A stretch of 64,000 bases of DNA from Beijerinckiaceae bacterium (GCA_027533425.1 JAPZUD010000006.1:310001-374000); one strand, 5' to 3'. Positions 8,889 through 21,156 are shown, counted from the first letter of the stretch. Notes: generated by a model from the letters alone, not told the origin. Program-made: numbers and translations.

Positions 8889-9044
8889 GAGGATCTCCGG
8901 GTTGATCCGGCGGGCGGCGCGGCCGGGTGCGTAAAGTTCCGTTATCGCAAAGCGCCCGCATTGGCGAGCCCCCGCAGGGCCCGGTCCGGCGCGTCTTCCG
9001 GTCACGGATTGGTGTTCCGGGGCACGTTCCGGAAAGGCTGAACA

Positions 9045-9073
9045 TTGACAATGGCCTGTGCCGATCCTTATCT
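9045..9073 (+). promoter_or_regulatory. Probable sigma-70 promoter of secA
   Basis: A perfect -35 TTGACA (9045-9050), then 17 bp, then TTATCT (9068-9073), about 100 nt upstream of the secA start. The same layout (TTGACA, about 17 bp, TTATC) precedes terC. Confidence 0.5.
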
Positions 9074-9172
9074 CCGGCGATCATCCGATCTGATTTCAGG
9101 TCATTCCGGGCCGGTTCGTTTCTGCTGCGGCCTGCCCGATCCGCCATCCGGCGAGAACAAGGAAGACGGTGC

Positions 9173-12034
<2,862 letters not shown>

Positions 12035-12057
12035 CCGGCGGCGAGCGGCCCTGATCC

Positions 12058-12657
12058 ATGTCCGTCCAGCAACGCCTCAAGGATATCCGCAACACGGCCC
12101 AGATTCTCCGCTGGGTGATGGCGGGTATGCCCAACCCGCCGGTGCCGGCTGTCAAGCGGCGGCTGATCCATCGCTATCTCGAAGGCTACGGCTTCGGAAC
12201 CTTCATCGAGACCGGCACGTTCAAGGGCGATACCCTCGCCTCCGTGGCGGCGACCGGCATCCGGTCGATCTCGGTCGAACTCTCGCCGGAATATTTCGAC
12301 AGGGCGAACCAGCGTTTCGCCGGGCGCAACAACATCGAACTCCACCAGGGTGACGCAGCGGATGTCCTGCCGCGGATTGTTGCCCTGCTGAAGGAGCCGG
12401 CCCTGTTCTGGCTCGATGGCCATTACTCCGCCGGCGAGACCGCCCATGGCGCCCAGGCCTCGCCGATCAGCACGGAAATCCGCTGCATCCTCGATTCGCC
12501 GGTCGACGGGCATGTCGTGCTGATCGATGATGCCAGCGATTTCACCGGCGAAGGCGGCTACCCCGAACTCGGCCATTTCCTGACGACGATCACTCGGCAT
12601 GGCCGGTTCAGGCCCATCGTCACGGCGAACATCATCATCCTCGAACCCGAAGCCTGA
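12058..12657 (+). CDS. Class I SAM-dependent methyltransferase-like protein
   Basis: A 199-residue protein with a Rossmann-type start (FGTFIETGTFKGDTLASVA), an acidic end of strand 2 (SVELSPEYFDRAN) and a conserved FWLDGHYSAGETA block followed by an LIDDASDF motif. This combination is found in small methyltransferase-like proteins often linked to surface polysaccharide genes, but nothing nearby supports that role. It starts 23 bp after secA on the same strand and may be read from the same transcript. Substrate unknown. Confidence 0.75.
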   Translation: MSVQQRLKDIRNTAQILRWVMAGMPNPPVPAVKRRLIHRYLEGYGFGTFIETGTFKGDTLASVAATGIRSISVELSPEYFDRANQRFAGRNNIELHQGDAADVLPRIVALLKEPALFWLDGHYSAGETAHGAQASPISTEIRCILDSPVDGHVVLIDDASDFTGEGGYPELGHFLTTITRHGRFRPIVTANIIILEPEA

Positions 12658-12681
12658 CAAAACGGGCCACGCAAACGGAAA

Positions 12682-12699
12682 AGCCCCCTCCCGGGGGCT
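12682..12699 (-). terminator. Intrinsic terminator between convergent genes
   Basis: A perfect 7-bp stem AGCCCCC/GGGGGCT with a 4-nt loop. On the minus strand it is followed by TTTCCGTTT, so it mainly ends the L,D-transpeptidase transcript. Confidence 0.7.
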
Positions 12700-12728
12700 C
12701 CGCGCTGTCTTGACGGACAGGAAAAGGC

Positions 12729-14153
12729 TCAGCGGCGCGGCGGCGCCTTGGGCGGAAGCGGCGCGGTCACGGCCTGCGGCACATCCTCGCCGGATCCGGC
12801 CGCGCTGGCGGTCAGGTTGCCGAGCGAGCCGATCCAGCGCTGATAGAAGGCCGGCTCCTGTTTCCTCGATGGCTCGGACGAGACCAGTGCGGTCGCGGTC
12901 GAGCGCGGCGGCGCGACAACCGCCGTGGACGGTGCCGCCGGTGTGGACGGTGCCGCCGGTGCCGTGGCAACGGCGCGGGCATTGGCAGCCGGCGCCGACG
13001 GTGTCGCGAGCACGCCGCTTTCCTGCAGGCGGACCTGCGAGGCCTTGGCGAGCAGCGCCTGCCGGCTCAGGCCACGGGCCTGCTCGGCCGGCACGTCGAC
13101 CGGGCCGTGATCGAGCGCATCCGGCTGCGAGACTGCCGCCACGCGGGAGGTTCCCGGCGCCACAGGCGTCGCGAGGCGATTGCCTTCGCTGCCGCCAACC
13201 TGCGCGTGGATCGTGTGCTTGAACGAGGGATGCTGGTCGCCATCCTGGTAGATTCGCTTCACGGCCTTTGTGCCCGCGCTGACAAGCGAGGCAACCTGCT
13301 GCTCGTCGCTGCGCGCCTTGGCATTCACGGCCGCCACCAGAGCCTCGTCCTGCTGGACTGGCGGGCAGGCCGCCTGCGCATCGAACCGGGCGCCATCCTT
13401 CGGCTGAGCGTTGAAGACATAACGCCGCCCGCAGACCGAAACCTGCGGCTCGCGCTTCGTCACGTCGAAATGGTCGGCCCCTTCCTTCAGGTTCTTCCAG
13501 AAGGGCATGTGCTCGTCGGCCCGGTAGCGCGCGAGATTCTGCGGGGTGAACCGGAACGGGAAGCTCTGCAGCTGGACGGATTTCTGGCCGCCGCCGAACG
13601 CCTCGCGCGTCAGGGCATAGATATCGGCGATCTGCTCGTCCGTCATCGAGAAGCACCCGCGCGACGAACACGCGCCATGCACCATGATCAGGCTGCCGGT
13701 GCGGCCATAGGCCCGGTCATAGGTGTTCGGGTAGCCGACATTGAACGAGAGGTAGAATGACGAATTCGGGTTCAGCTGCTGCGGCGTGATGGCGTAGAAG
13801 CCTTCCGGCACCTGGCGGTCGCCCTCGGTCTTCTTGGGACCGAGCTGGCCCGACCAGCGGCACATCGGGAAAGTCTTCAGCAGCTTGTACTCGCCGGAAG
13901 AATCCTGCTTCCAGACCTCGAGCTCGCTCTCCTTCTTGTAGGCGCGCATCAGGATCGGCGATCGGGCATTCATGCCCTTCTCCGACATCAGCGCCTCCAT
14001 CTGGGGCGAGATCGGCACGTAATGGCGGGAATTTGACGGCAGGCGGCCATTCTCGTCGCAGGCGGCCAGCCCGAGCAGGGCAGCCAAGACCAGTCCGGAG
14101 CGCGCACCCTTGCCCGCGACCGGCGACATCCAGGAACCCGACAGACCCAACAC
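12729..14153 (-). CDS. L,D-transpeptidase (YafK/ErfK-type) lipoprotein
   Basis: A 474-residue secreted lipoprotein with a YkuD-type catalytic domain. After a basic n-region, the lipobox LGLAAC gives a lipidated Cys. The catalytic motif MVHGACSSRGCFSM contains the HG and the SxGC nucleophile. Such enzymes make or edit 3-3 peptidoglycan crosslinks or attach outer-membrane proteins. The last 200 residues are Ala/Pro/Ser-rich and probably span the periplasm. GAGGG lies 6 nt upstream of the GTG at 14151-14153, which I prefer over the ATG at 14129; both keep the signal peptide. Nothing co-transcribed is apparent. Confidence 0.88.
   Translation of the reverse strand: MLGLSGSWMSPVAGKGARSGLVLAALLGLAACDENGRLPSNSRHYVPISPQMEALMSEKGMNARSPILMRAYKKESELEVWKQDSSGEYKLLKTFPMCRWSGQLGPKKTEGDRQVPEGFYAITPQQLNPNSSFYLSFNVGYPNTYDRAYGRTGSLIMVHGACSSRGCFSMTDEQIADIYALTREAFGGGQKSVQLQSFPFRFTPQNLARYRADEHMPFWKNLKEGADHFDVTKREPQVSVCGRRYVFNAQPKDGARFDAQAACPPVQQDEALVAAVNAKARSDEQQVASLVSAGTKAVKRIYQDGDQHPSFKHTIHAQVGGSEGNRLATPVAPGTSRVAAVSQPDALDHGPVDVPAEQARGLSRQALLAKASQVRLQESGVLATPSAPAANARAVATAPAAPSTPAAPSTAVVAPPRSTATALVSSEPSRKQEPAFYQRWIGSLGNLTASAAGSGEDVPQAVTAPLPPKAPPRR
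12925..12958. repeat. 16-bp direct repeat in the L,D-transpeptidase gene
   Basis: GTGGACGGTGCCGCCG occurs twice at an 18-bp period (12925-12940 and 12943-12958) and encodes the repeated Ala-Ala-Pro-Ser-Thr linker near the protein's C terminus. A likely slippage-prone coding repeat. Confidence 0.85.
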
Positions 14154-14292
14154 GGCATACCCTCATGGCAGATTCCGGAACGCGGAGCCTTTCGGCCCAG
14201 AGCCCGGCAGAATTAAGGCAACCAGTCTAGACGATCACCCGGAAGCACTGCATCAAAACCTCGTCATAAGATCAAGGCTTCGTTAACTGCGG

Positions 14293-15249
14293 TTATCCGA
14301 GCCGCCGTCCGATGGCGAGAAATTTCTCGGCGCGGGCCTCGCGCAGGGCATCGGGGCTCATCCCGGCCATGTCCTGCAGCGCCCGGCCCACGGCTTCGCC
14401 GGCGGCATGGATGGCATCCTGCGGCGCGCGATGGGCGCCGCCCACCGGTTCGGAAATGATCACATCGATCACGTTCATGCGCAGCAGGTCCTGCGCGGTG
14501 ATCTTCATCGTCGTTGCGGCTTCCTGCGCCCGCTGCGAATCACGCCACAGGATCGACGCCGCCGCTTCCGGCGAAATCACGCTGTAGATCGCATGTTCGA
14601 GCATCAGAACCCGATTCGAGGTGGCGATGGCGATCGCCCCGCCGGAACCGCCCTCGCCGAGAATGACGGCGACATTCGGCACGCCCAGCGCCAGGCAGGC
14701 ATCGGTCGAGCGGGCAATCGCCTCGGCCTGGCCCCGTTCCTCGGCGCCAATGCCGGGATAGGCGCCCGCCGTATCGACCAGTGAGATGACCGGAAGGCCG
14801 AACCGGTCAGCCAGCTCCATCACGCGCTGCGCCTTGCGATACCCCTCGGGTCGGGCCATGCCGAAATTGTGTTTCAGCCGGCTTTCGGTGTTCGAGCCCT
14901 TTTCCTGCCCGATCACCGCGACAGGCTCGCCCCGGAAGCGGGCGAACCCGGCCACGACGGCGGCATCCTCGCCAAAGACACGGTCGCCGGCAATGGCTGT
15001 GAATTCCGTGAACAGGGACTCGATGTAGTCGAGGCAATGCGGCCGCTCGGGGTGGCGCGCGACCTGTGTCTTCTGCCACGGCGTCAGGTTCGCATAGAGA
15101 TCGCGCAGGGCGGATTCCGCCTTGGCCTCGAGGCGCGTCACATCCTCGCCGATGGCGGTGGCGCCGTCCCGGGCCGCGAGGGCCCGCAATTCGGCAATCT
15201 TGCTCTCAAGCTCGGCAACCGGCTTCTCGAAATCCAGATAGGCGCGCAT
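14293..15249 (-). CDS. accA: Acetyl-CoA carboxylase carboxyltransferase subunit alpha
   Basis: Alpha subunit of the carboxyltransferase that transfers CO2 from carboxybiotin to acetyl-CoA, the committed step of fatty-acid synthesis. At 318 residues it is full length. Family blocks include the N-terminal coiled region MRAYLDFEKPVAELESKI, EKGSNTESRLKHNFGMARPEGYRKA, TAGAYPGIGAEERGQAEAIA and GEGGSGGAIAIA. It lies 148 bp downstream of xerD on the same strand, a common Rhizobiales arrangement. Confidence 0.97.
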   Translation of the reverse strand: MRAYLDFEKPVAELESKIAELRALAARDGATAIGEDVTRLEAKAESALRDLYANLTPWQKTQVARHPERPHCLDYIESLFTEFTAIAGDRVFGEDAAVVAGFARFRGEPVAVIGQEKGSNTESRLKHNFGMARPEGYRKAQRVMELADRFGLPVISLVDTAGAYPGIGAEERGQAEAIARSTDACLALGVPNVAVILGEGGSGGAIAIATSNRVLMLEHAIYSVISPEAAASILWRDSQRAQEAATTMKITAQDLLRMNVIDVIISEPVGGAHRAPQDAIHAAGEAVGRALQDMAGMSPDALREARAEKFLAIGRRLG

Positions 15250-15397
15250 GAACCTTCAACATGTTTCGGAACTGACAGGCTGCCGGCATGTCCGGGCCGC
15301 GGAAAGACGGCCAGACCGGTGCTTGGAAACCCCCGAAAAGGCGCCGCAACCTGACGATTGAGGCGCTTGGCGTCAAGCCCCCCCGCCCTTCGGGCTG

Positions 15398-16315
15398 TTA
15401 TTCCGGCCTGTCATTCAGCGGATGGAGGTCCCGCACCATCGCGCGGGCTCTCTCATCCAGCACATGGGTATAGATCTGCGTTGTCGCAATATCGGCATGG
15501 CCGAGAAGCTGCTGGACGATGCGCAGATCGGCGCCGTTCTGCAGCAGATGCGTAGCGAAAGCGTGCCGCAACACATGCGGCGAGAGCAGGTCGGCTCGGA
15601 TACCGGCCGCCCCGGCAAGCCGTTTCAGCTCGCGCGCGAAAACCTGGCGGGGAATATGCCCGAGTTCGCTTGCGGCCGGAAACAGGAACCGCGAGGCTGC
15701 CCCCGGCTTGATCGCCGCCCGGTACTGGCTGACCGCCTCGCGTGCTGCCGCGGTGATCAGGACCAGCCGCTCCTTGTTGCCCTTGCCGCGGACAATAAGC
15801 CCTTCCCGGTCGGACCGGATGCTCTGGGCCGGCAACGCCACGAGTTCCGACACCCGGAGGCCGGTGGCGTAAAGCAGTTCGATCATCGCCTGCAAGCGCA
15901 ATGCTGTCAGCCGGGCATGGGCGGAAAGACCCGGCTTCCCGGCCTCGGACCGCGCCTGGTCGAGCAGCCGGGTGACATCGTCAACGCTGATCACCTTGGG
16001 CAGGGAAGAGCCGCGTTTCGGCCCCTCAAGCGTCACGGTCGGATCATCGGAACGCATCGCTTCCGTATACAGGAAGCCATGGAACTGCCGGATGGAGGAC
16101 AGCCGCCGCGCCAGCGTGGCCGGCTTGAAACCTTCCGCCGCCAGATCCTGCAGATAGCCACGGATCCGGGCAACGGCCACGGTTTCGGCTGTCTCGGGCG
16201 CGATGGCCTCGAGATAATGGACGAGATCGCGGCGATAGGCATCGAGCGTGTTCTTCGCCGCACCCCGCTCCGCCGCGAGCATGGCAAGAAAATTCCGGAG
16301 CGCCCGCTCGCTCAT
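15398..16315 (-). CDS. xerD: Site-specific tyrosine recombinase XerD
   Basis: Housekeeping chromosome-dimer-resolution recombinase acting at dif with XerC and FtsK. At 305 residues it has the N-terminal SAM-like core-binding domain and a catalytic domain with all active-site residues: R154 (TGLRVSEL), K178, H247 and R250 (SPHVLRHAFATHLL), H273 (LLGHADIATTQ) and the nucleophile Y282 (IYTHV). The ATG at 16313-16315 was chosen from the family N terminus; the longer frame upstream overlaps a separate small gene. It is not a phage integrase: no prophage genes are near and it sits in its conserved place between aroK and accA. Confidence 0.95.
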   Translation of the reverse strand: MSERALRNFLAMLAAERGAAKNTLDAYRRDLVHYLEAIAPETAETVAVARIRGYLQDLAAEGFKPATLARRLSSIRQFHGFLYTEAMRSDDPTVTLEGPKRGSSLPKVISVDDVTRLLDQARSEAGKPGLSAHARLTALRLQAMIELLYATGLRVSELVALPAQSIRSDREGLIVRGKGNKERLVLITAAAREAVSQYRAAIKPGAASRFLFPAASELGHIPRQVFARELKRLAGAAGIRADLLSPHVLRHAFATHLLQNGADLRIVQQLLGHADIATTQIYTHVLDERARAMVRDLHPLNDRPE

Positions 16316-16328
16316 GAATCGTGTCCGT

Positions 16329-16478
16329 TCATGGCGCCACGCGCGGCCGGGGCGGATCGACCGGCACCGAAATCTCGCGTTGCTCGGGCTCGACCAGCGT
16401 GGCCAGCGCATGAAGCGCACCATAGGCGAGTCCGGCGAGAAGACCGGCCACGATCAGGATCCGGAGCAGGAACAGCAT
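16329..16478 (-). CDS. Small single-pass membrane protein between aroK and xerD
   Basis: A 49-residue ORF below the usual gene-calling cut-off. It has one hydrophobic helix (LFLLRILIVAGLLAGLAYGA) and then a short tail EPEQREISVPVDPPRPRVAP. The layout of one TM segment, a PEQREI-like turn and an alternating V-P tail is like the small membrane proteins annotated at this position (divergent from aroK, upstream of xerD) in other Rhizobiales; that comparison is from memory. It ends 13 bp before the xerD start. Function unknown. Confidence 0.65.
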   Translation of the reverse strand: MLFLLRILIVAGLLAGLAYGALHALATLVEPEQREISVPVDPPRPRVAP

Positions 16479-16610
16479 CGATGCACACTCGCGGGCATGA
16501 AAATGCGGCAGACACGACCGACAACACCCTTCTGCTTAACGGGTTGTGCCAATTCGCGGTAGAAATTTCTCGCGGTTTTTGCATTAGGTGGCGCGCGACA
16601 GGAACCACGC

Positions 16611-17288
16611 ATGACCGAAGCGACTGCCCCGGACCCGGAATCTGCCCCGGCCCATGAACCCGCCACGGCCCAGGAGTCCGCTACGGCCCAGGAATCCGGC
16701 CCGCTGATGCTGGCTCCGGCCGTGCGCGAGGCGCTGGCGGGCCGGCATGTCGTGCTCGTTGGCCTCATGGGCGCCGGGAAGACTTCTGTCGGTCGGCGTC
16801 TGGCACAAAGGCTGGGTCTTCCTTTCATCGATTCCGACCATGCGATCGAGGAATCCGCCCGGATGACCATCCCCGAGATCTTTGCCCAGCTCGGCGAGGC
16901 GGAATTCCGTTCCGGCGAGCGGAAGGTGATTGCCCGCCTGCTGAGCGAGCCGCAGCAGGTGATCGCCACGGGCGGCGGCGCCTACATGGATGCGGAGACC
17001 CGGGCCCGCATCCGCGAGAAGGCGGTGTCGGTCTGGCTCAGGGCGGATCTGGCGGTGCTCATGCGCCGTGTGCAGAAGCGTCAGAACCGACCGCTCCTCC
17101 AGACCGCCGACCCCGTCGCGACGATGCAGGCGCTGATTGACAAGCGCTATCCGGTCTATGCCGAGGCGGATCTCAGCGTGACCAGCATGGAAATCCCGCA
17201 CGACCAGATGGTCCAGACCGTGCTGGAGACGATGCAGGCCTTTCTGGCCGGCACGCCGCCGGCCCTTTCCGAAAGCATGTCCCCATGA
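16611..17288 (+). CDS. aroK: Shikimate kinase
   Basis: ATP-dependent 3-phosphorylation of shikimate in aromatic amino-acid synthesis. P-loop GLMGAGKTS is at residues 51-59, shikimate-binding DSDHAIEE follows, then the GGGAYM loop and the lid R-QNRPLL. At 225 residues it is about 35 longer at the N terminus than the family core; the extra part is a low-complexity Ala/Glu/Thr stretch containing two ATAQES copies, so translation might also begin later (for example at the Met before LAPAVREAL). Its stop overlaps the aroB start (ATGA). Confidence 0.95.
   Translation: MTEATAPDPESAPAHEPATAQESATAQESGPLMLAPAVREALAGRHVVLVGLMGAGKTSVGRRLAQRLGLPFIDSDHAIEESARMTIPEIFAQLGEAEFRSGERKVIARLLSEPQQVIATGGGAYMDAETRARIREKAVSVWLRADLAVLMRRVQKRQNRPLLQTADPVATMQALIDKRYPVYAEADLSVTSMEIPHDQMVQTVLETMQAFLAGTPPALSESMSP
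16662..16697. repeat. 18-bp tandem duplication in aroK
   Basis: Two adjacent 18-bp units (16662-16679 and 16680-16697) differ at two positions and encode ATAQES twice in the low-complexity N-terminal extension of AroK. Confidence 0.85.
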
Positions 17289-18403
17289 CCGATACCCCGC
17301 ACCGGAAGGTCCGCGTCGACCTCGCCGGCCGCAGCTATGACATCCTCATCGGCCGGCATCTCCTCGCCGAGGCGGGATCCGCGATCACAGGCGCCACGCG
17401 GGCCCGGGCCTGCCTGATCCTGACGGACGAGATTGTCGCGGGCTTCTATCTCGCCCCCTTGCGCGAAGGGCTCGCGGCTGCGGGGCTCGGCGTGGCGGAA
17501 CTGGTTCTCCCGGCCGGCGAAAAGACGAAGAGCTGGCCATGGCTGGAAAAGACCGTCGAGGCCATCCTCTCGGCCCGGCTCGAACGCGGCGATGCCGTGG
17601 TCGCGCTTGGTGGCGGTGTGATCGGCGATCTCGCCGGATTCGCGGCCGCCATCACCCGACGGGGCATGCATTTCGTGCAGGTCCCGACCTCATTGCTCGC
17701 GCAGGTTGATTCGAGCGTCGGCGGCAAGACGGGCATCAATTCAGCTCAGGGCAAGAACCTGGTCGGTGCCTTTCACCAGCCGCGCCTGGTGCTGGCCGAT
17801 ACGGCCCTGCTCGACACGTTGCCGCTGCGCGAATTGCGGGCTGGCTATGCCGAGGTGGTGAAATACGGGCTGATCGACCGGCCCGATTTCTACCAATGGC
17901 TCGAGGGCGGTGCCTGGCGTGGCATCTTTTCCGGCGGTCCCGAACGCGAGGAAGCCGTGGCCATCTCCTGCGGCGCCAAGGCCGCGATCGTCGCCCGCGA
18001 CGAGACGGAAACCGGCGACCGGGCCCTGCTCAATCTCGGCCACACCTTCGGGCATGCCCTCGAAGGACTTGTCCGCTACGATGCCAGCCGGCTGGTCCAT
18101 GGCGAAGCGGTCGCGCTCGGCATGGCGATGGCGCATCGCTATTCCGCCCGGGCCGGCCTCTGCCCGCCGGACCTGCCCGAGAGGGTCGAGCGTCATCTCG
18201 CCGAGATCGGGCTGCCGACGCGCCTCGCCCAGATGGACGGGCCCTGGACGCCGGACGGCATGCTCGGAATGATGGCGCAGGACAAGAAGGTCAGCCGCGG
18301 CACGCTGACCTTCATCCTCACGCGCGGCCTCGGCCAAAGCTTCATCGCCCGCGATGTCTCGGCAACGGCGATCCGGGACTTCCTCGTGGAGGAATGCGCC
18401 TAG
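17285..18403 (+). CDS. aroB: 3-dehydroquinate synthase
   Basis: NAD- and metal-dependent conversion of DAHP to 3-dehydroquinate, the second step of the shikimate pathway. At 372 residues it is standard. Visible blocks include the glycine-rich NAD loop [18 protein letters not shown], the [20 protein letters not shown] motif and the metal-ligand region [13 protein letters not shown] with [11 protein letters not shown]-like [11 protein letters not shown]. It is translationally coupled to aroK. Its stop codon overlaps the stop of the convergent ndvA homologue by 3 bp. Confidence 0.97.
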   Translation: MTDTPHRKVRVDLAGRSYDILIGRHLLAEAGSAITGATRARACLILTDEIVAGFYLAPLREGLAAAGLGVAELVLPAGEKTKSWPWLEKTVEAILSARLERGDAVVALGGGVIGDLAGFAAAITRRGMHFVQVPTSLLAQVDSSVGGKTGINSAQGKNLVGAFHQPRLVLADTALLDTLPLRELRAGYAEVVKYGLIDRPDFYQWLEGGAWRGIFSGGPEREEAVAISCGAKAAIVARDETETGDRALLNLGHTFGHALEGLVRYDASRLVHGEAVALGMAMAHRYSARAGLCPPDLPERVERHLAEIGLPTRLAQMDGPWTPDGMLGMMAQDKKVSRGTLTFILTRGLGQSFIARDVSATAIRDFLVEECA

Positions 18404-20184
18404 GCCGTCGCCGGCGCGACGGAAGGCGGGTTCTGCTGGGCCATGAACTGCGCGCGCGCCAGTTCGGCGAAGCGTCCGTTCGCTGCCACAAGCGTCTCGA
18501 AATTGCCACTCTCGACGATGCGGCCCTTGTCGAGCACAAGGATGTGGTCGGCATTGCGGATCGTCGCGAGGCGATGCGCGATCACGAAGGTGGTGCGGTC
18601 CTTCATCACCGCCTCGAGCGCCTTCTGAAGCTTCTGCTCCGTCGCCGCGTCGAGTGCCGAGGTCGCCTCGTCGAGAATCAGGACCGGCGGGTTCTTGAGC
18701 AGCGCCCGTGCGATCGAAAGCCGCTGACGTTCGCCGCCCGACAGTGAACGGCCGCGCTCGCCGACCACGGTGTCGAGCCCTTCGGACTGCCGGCCGATGA
18801 ATTCGAGCGCTTGCGCCCGCTCGAGCGCATCCATCATTTCCGCCTCGGTCGCATCGGCGCGGCCGACCTCGAGATTCTCGCGGATGGTCCGGGCGAAAAG
18901 CATCGGTTCCTGGAACACGACAGCGATGTTCCGGCGGAGGGATTGGAGCGTGAAATCGCGGATATCCTGTCCGTCGATCAGGATGCGGCCGGATTGGGGA
19001 TCGAAGGCCCGGTGCAGCAGGCCGAGCGTGGTCGACTTGCCCGAACCGGTCGCGCCGACCAGCGCGATGGTCTTGCCCTGGGCTGCCGTGAACGAGAGAT
19101 CGGCAATGGCCGGGCGCTTGCCGTCATAGGAGAAGGAGACCTGGTCGAACACGACCTCGCCCTTCAGCGTGCCGGCATCGACGGCATTGGGGCGGTCCTG
19201 AACCTGCGGCGTTGTGTCGAGCACCTCGAAGAAGTCCCGCAGTTTCGGCGCCTGCATGAAAAGCTGGTTCACGAAACCCACGGCCGCCTCGAGCTTGCCG
19301 ATCAGCAAGGTCGCATACCCCATGAAGGTGACGATATCGCCGATCGTCGCGAGATCGCGGATATGCAGCCACGTGCCGAGCAGGAAGATGGCCGTTACCG
19401 TCAGGGTGGATGCGGCGCGCGTCGCCACCGAAGCGAGCGCCCACCAGGAAAGGACCGGGATCTGCGCCGACAGCAGGCGGTCGATCACGAAGCGCAGCGC
19501 ATTCAGCTCGGCCTGGATCCGCGTGAAGCTCTGGATGACCGGGATATTCCCGATCGCATCCGAGGTATGCTCGGCCAGCTCCGAATGAAACCCCTCGACC
19601 TTCTCCTGCAACGTGGCCGCGCGGTTGATCACCAGCCCCATCAGAAAGGCAAAGATCACCACCAGCGCGACGAGCAGAAGGCCGAGGCGCCAGTTGATGA
19701 GCAGGGTCAGCGGCAGCAGCACCAGCAGCGAGACGAGGGCGGCGCAATGGTCGCGCATGAAACCCAGCCAGAGCCAGAACATGCCATCGGCACCGTTGAG
19801 CATGACTTTCAGGGTCCGGCCGGAATGCGTGGCCGAATGGAAGGAGAGCGGCAGCGTCAGCACATGCTCGAAATAGGTGGCCATCACGCCGAGGCGGCGC
19901 CGGTGCGACATCCGGTCGGCATGCAGCGCCACCGTCACCCCACCGACAATCGAGACCAGCCCGAAGGCCAGCCACAGGCCGATCAGCGGCAGGAGCGATT
20001 CGAGCGTCGGCTTGCTGCCCTGCGCATGCGAGCCGGTCAGCAGGTTGATGATCTGCCCGAAAAGGTAGGGCTCGGCGAACATCGCGGTTGCCAGCGCGAG
20101 ATTCGCCATGACGAGCCACAGCCCCAGCCGCAGTTCCGGGCCGAGTTGCATCAGAACACGGAAATACAGGCGCAGGAGCGACAT
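18400..20184 (-). CDS. ndvA: Cyclic beta-1,2-glucan ABC exporter NdvA/ChvA
   Basis: A 594-residue half-transporter with an N-terminal six-helix ABC exporter domain and a C-terminal ATPase. The Walker [10 protein letters not shown], the signature [16 protein letters not shown], Walker [11 protein letters not shown] and the H-loop IAHRLAT are intact. The N terminus ([20 protein letters not shown]) and the membrane domain resemble NdvA/ChvA, which exports periplasmic cyclic beta-1,2-glucans important in osmoadaptation and host interaction. The partner synthase NdvB is not in the window, so the substrate is inferred. A CCGGCC-TTATGC-GGCCGG hairpin (20208-20225) lies in its leader. Confidence 0.85.
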   Translation of the reverse strand: MSLLRLYFRVLMQLGPELRLGLWLVMANLALATAMFAEPYLFGQIINLLTGSHAQGSKPTLESLLPLIGLWLAFGLVSIVGGVTVALHADRMSHRRRLGVMATYFEHVLTLPLSFHSATHSGRTLKVMLNGADGMFWLWLGFMRDHCAALVSLLVLLPLTLLINWRLGLLLVALVVIFAFLMGLVINRAATLQEKVEGFHSELAEHTSDAIGNIPVIQSFTRIQAELNALRFVIDRLLSAQIPVLSWWALASVATRAASTLTVTAIFLLGTWLHIRDLATIGDIVTFMGYATLLIGKLEAAVGFVNQLFMQAPKLRDFFEVLDTTPQVQDRPNAVDAGTLKGEVVFDQVSFSYDGKRPAIADLSFTAAQGKTIALVGATGSGKSTTLGLLHRAFDPQSGRILIDGQDIRDFTLQSLRRNIAVVFQEPMLFARTIRENLEVGRADATEAEMMDALERAQALEFIGRQSEGLDTVVGERGRSLSGGERQRLSIARALLKNPPVLILDEATSALDAATEQKLQKALEAVMKDRTTFVIAHRLATIRNADHILVLDKGRIVESGNFETLVAANGRFAELARAQFMAQQNPPSVAPATA

Positions 20185-20351
20185 GAAACCCTCGGGGCGA
20201 AACTGGGCCGGCCTTATGCGGCCGGTGACATGAACAGGGACTGAGCAGCTGCCTTCTTAAGCTTAACTCTTCCTTTAGCTGCAAGGCCTAACGTGGCGCT
20301 CAGGGACCGCAGGATGCGGCGCACAATCTGTGCGACCGGGGACAGGATCAC

Positions 20352-21128
20352 ATGGATATCTCTACCATCGTTGGCACCGTGCTGGGCATCGCCGTGGTCG
20401 TCGTCCTGATGCTGATGGACGGACATCTGAGCATCTACGTCTCGGAACATGCCGCCATCGTCATCTTCGGCGGGGCAATCGCCTCCACCATGATCCGCTT
20501 CCCCTTCTCGTCCATGATCCACGGGCTGCCGATGGGCATGCGCTACGTCCTCCAGATGCGCGCGCTCGATCCGCGGGCACTGATCGAGGAGATCACCAAG
20601 ATCGCCGAGGTGATGCGCAAATCCGGCCCGATGGCGCTCGAAACGCTGAAGGTGGACGATCCCTTCCTGGCCCAGGGCATCCGCTATGTGGTGGACGGCT
20701 ATGACGCAGAATTCATCCAGAACACGATGAACAAGGATCGGGATACCTTCCTCGCGCATCTTGACGAAGGACAGAAAATCTATCGCGCCATCGGCGATTG
20801 CGCCCCGGCCTGGGGGATGGTCGGCACCTTGCTCGGGATGGTCGGCATGTTCGCCAATATGGAAGACCCGGCCAAGCTCGGTCCGTTCATGGCGACGGCC
20901 CTGTTGGCCACATTGTACGGCGCGCTTGTCGCCAACCTGTTCTGCCTGCCGATTGCCGACAAGCTGCATGTCAAGCTTGAGGAAGAAGACATTTCGCGCT
21001 CGCTGATCATCGACGGCGTGATGCAGATCCGCCAGGCGAAGAGCCCGGGCATCATCCGCGAGATGCTGCTCTCCTACCTGCCGGATCACCACAAGGCGCA
21101 TTTTGTCGATGCGGAAGCCGCCGCCTGA
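20352..21128 (+). CDS. MotA/PomA-type stator channel protein
   Basis: A 258-residue four-helix membrane protein of the MotA/PomA family, which with its MotB-type partner forms an ion channel that drives flagellar rotation or another process. The TM3-TM4 region IGDCAPAWGMVGTLLGMVGMF to GPFMATALLATLYGALVANLFCLPIADKL resembles the sodium-type PomA rather than E. coli MotA. A charged cytoplasmic loop contains RALIEEITKIAEVMRKSG. It is 28 bp upstream of the MotB-like gene. No other flagellar genes are present in the window. Confidence 0.85.
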   Translation: MDISTIVGTVLGIAVVVVLMLMDGHLSIYVSEHAAIVIFGGAIASTMIRFPFSSMIHGLPMGMRYVLQMRALDPRALIEEITKIAEVMRKSGPMALETLKVDDPFLAQGIRYVVDGYDAEFIQNTMNKDRDTFLAHLDEGQKIYRAIGDCAPAWGMVGTLLGMVGMFANMEDPAKLGPFMATALLATLYGALVANLFCLPIADKLHVKLEEEDISRSLIIDGVMQIRQAKSPGIIREMLLSYLPDHHKAHFVDAEAAA

Positions 21129-21156
21129 TTGCGGACCAGCGTAACGGAGTTCGAGC

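Noticed and set aside
6888-9041. A 717-codon plus-strand frame across argJ and the parvulin gene
   Set aside because: Shadow of two well-supported minus-strand genes; no recognisable domain.
12925-12958. Short direct repeats as a CRISPR array
   Set aside because: Only two units, with a 2-bp gap, inside a coding Ala/Pro linker; no spacers and no cas genes.
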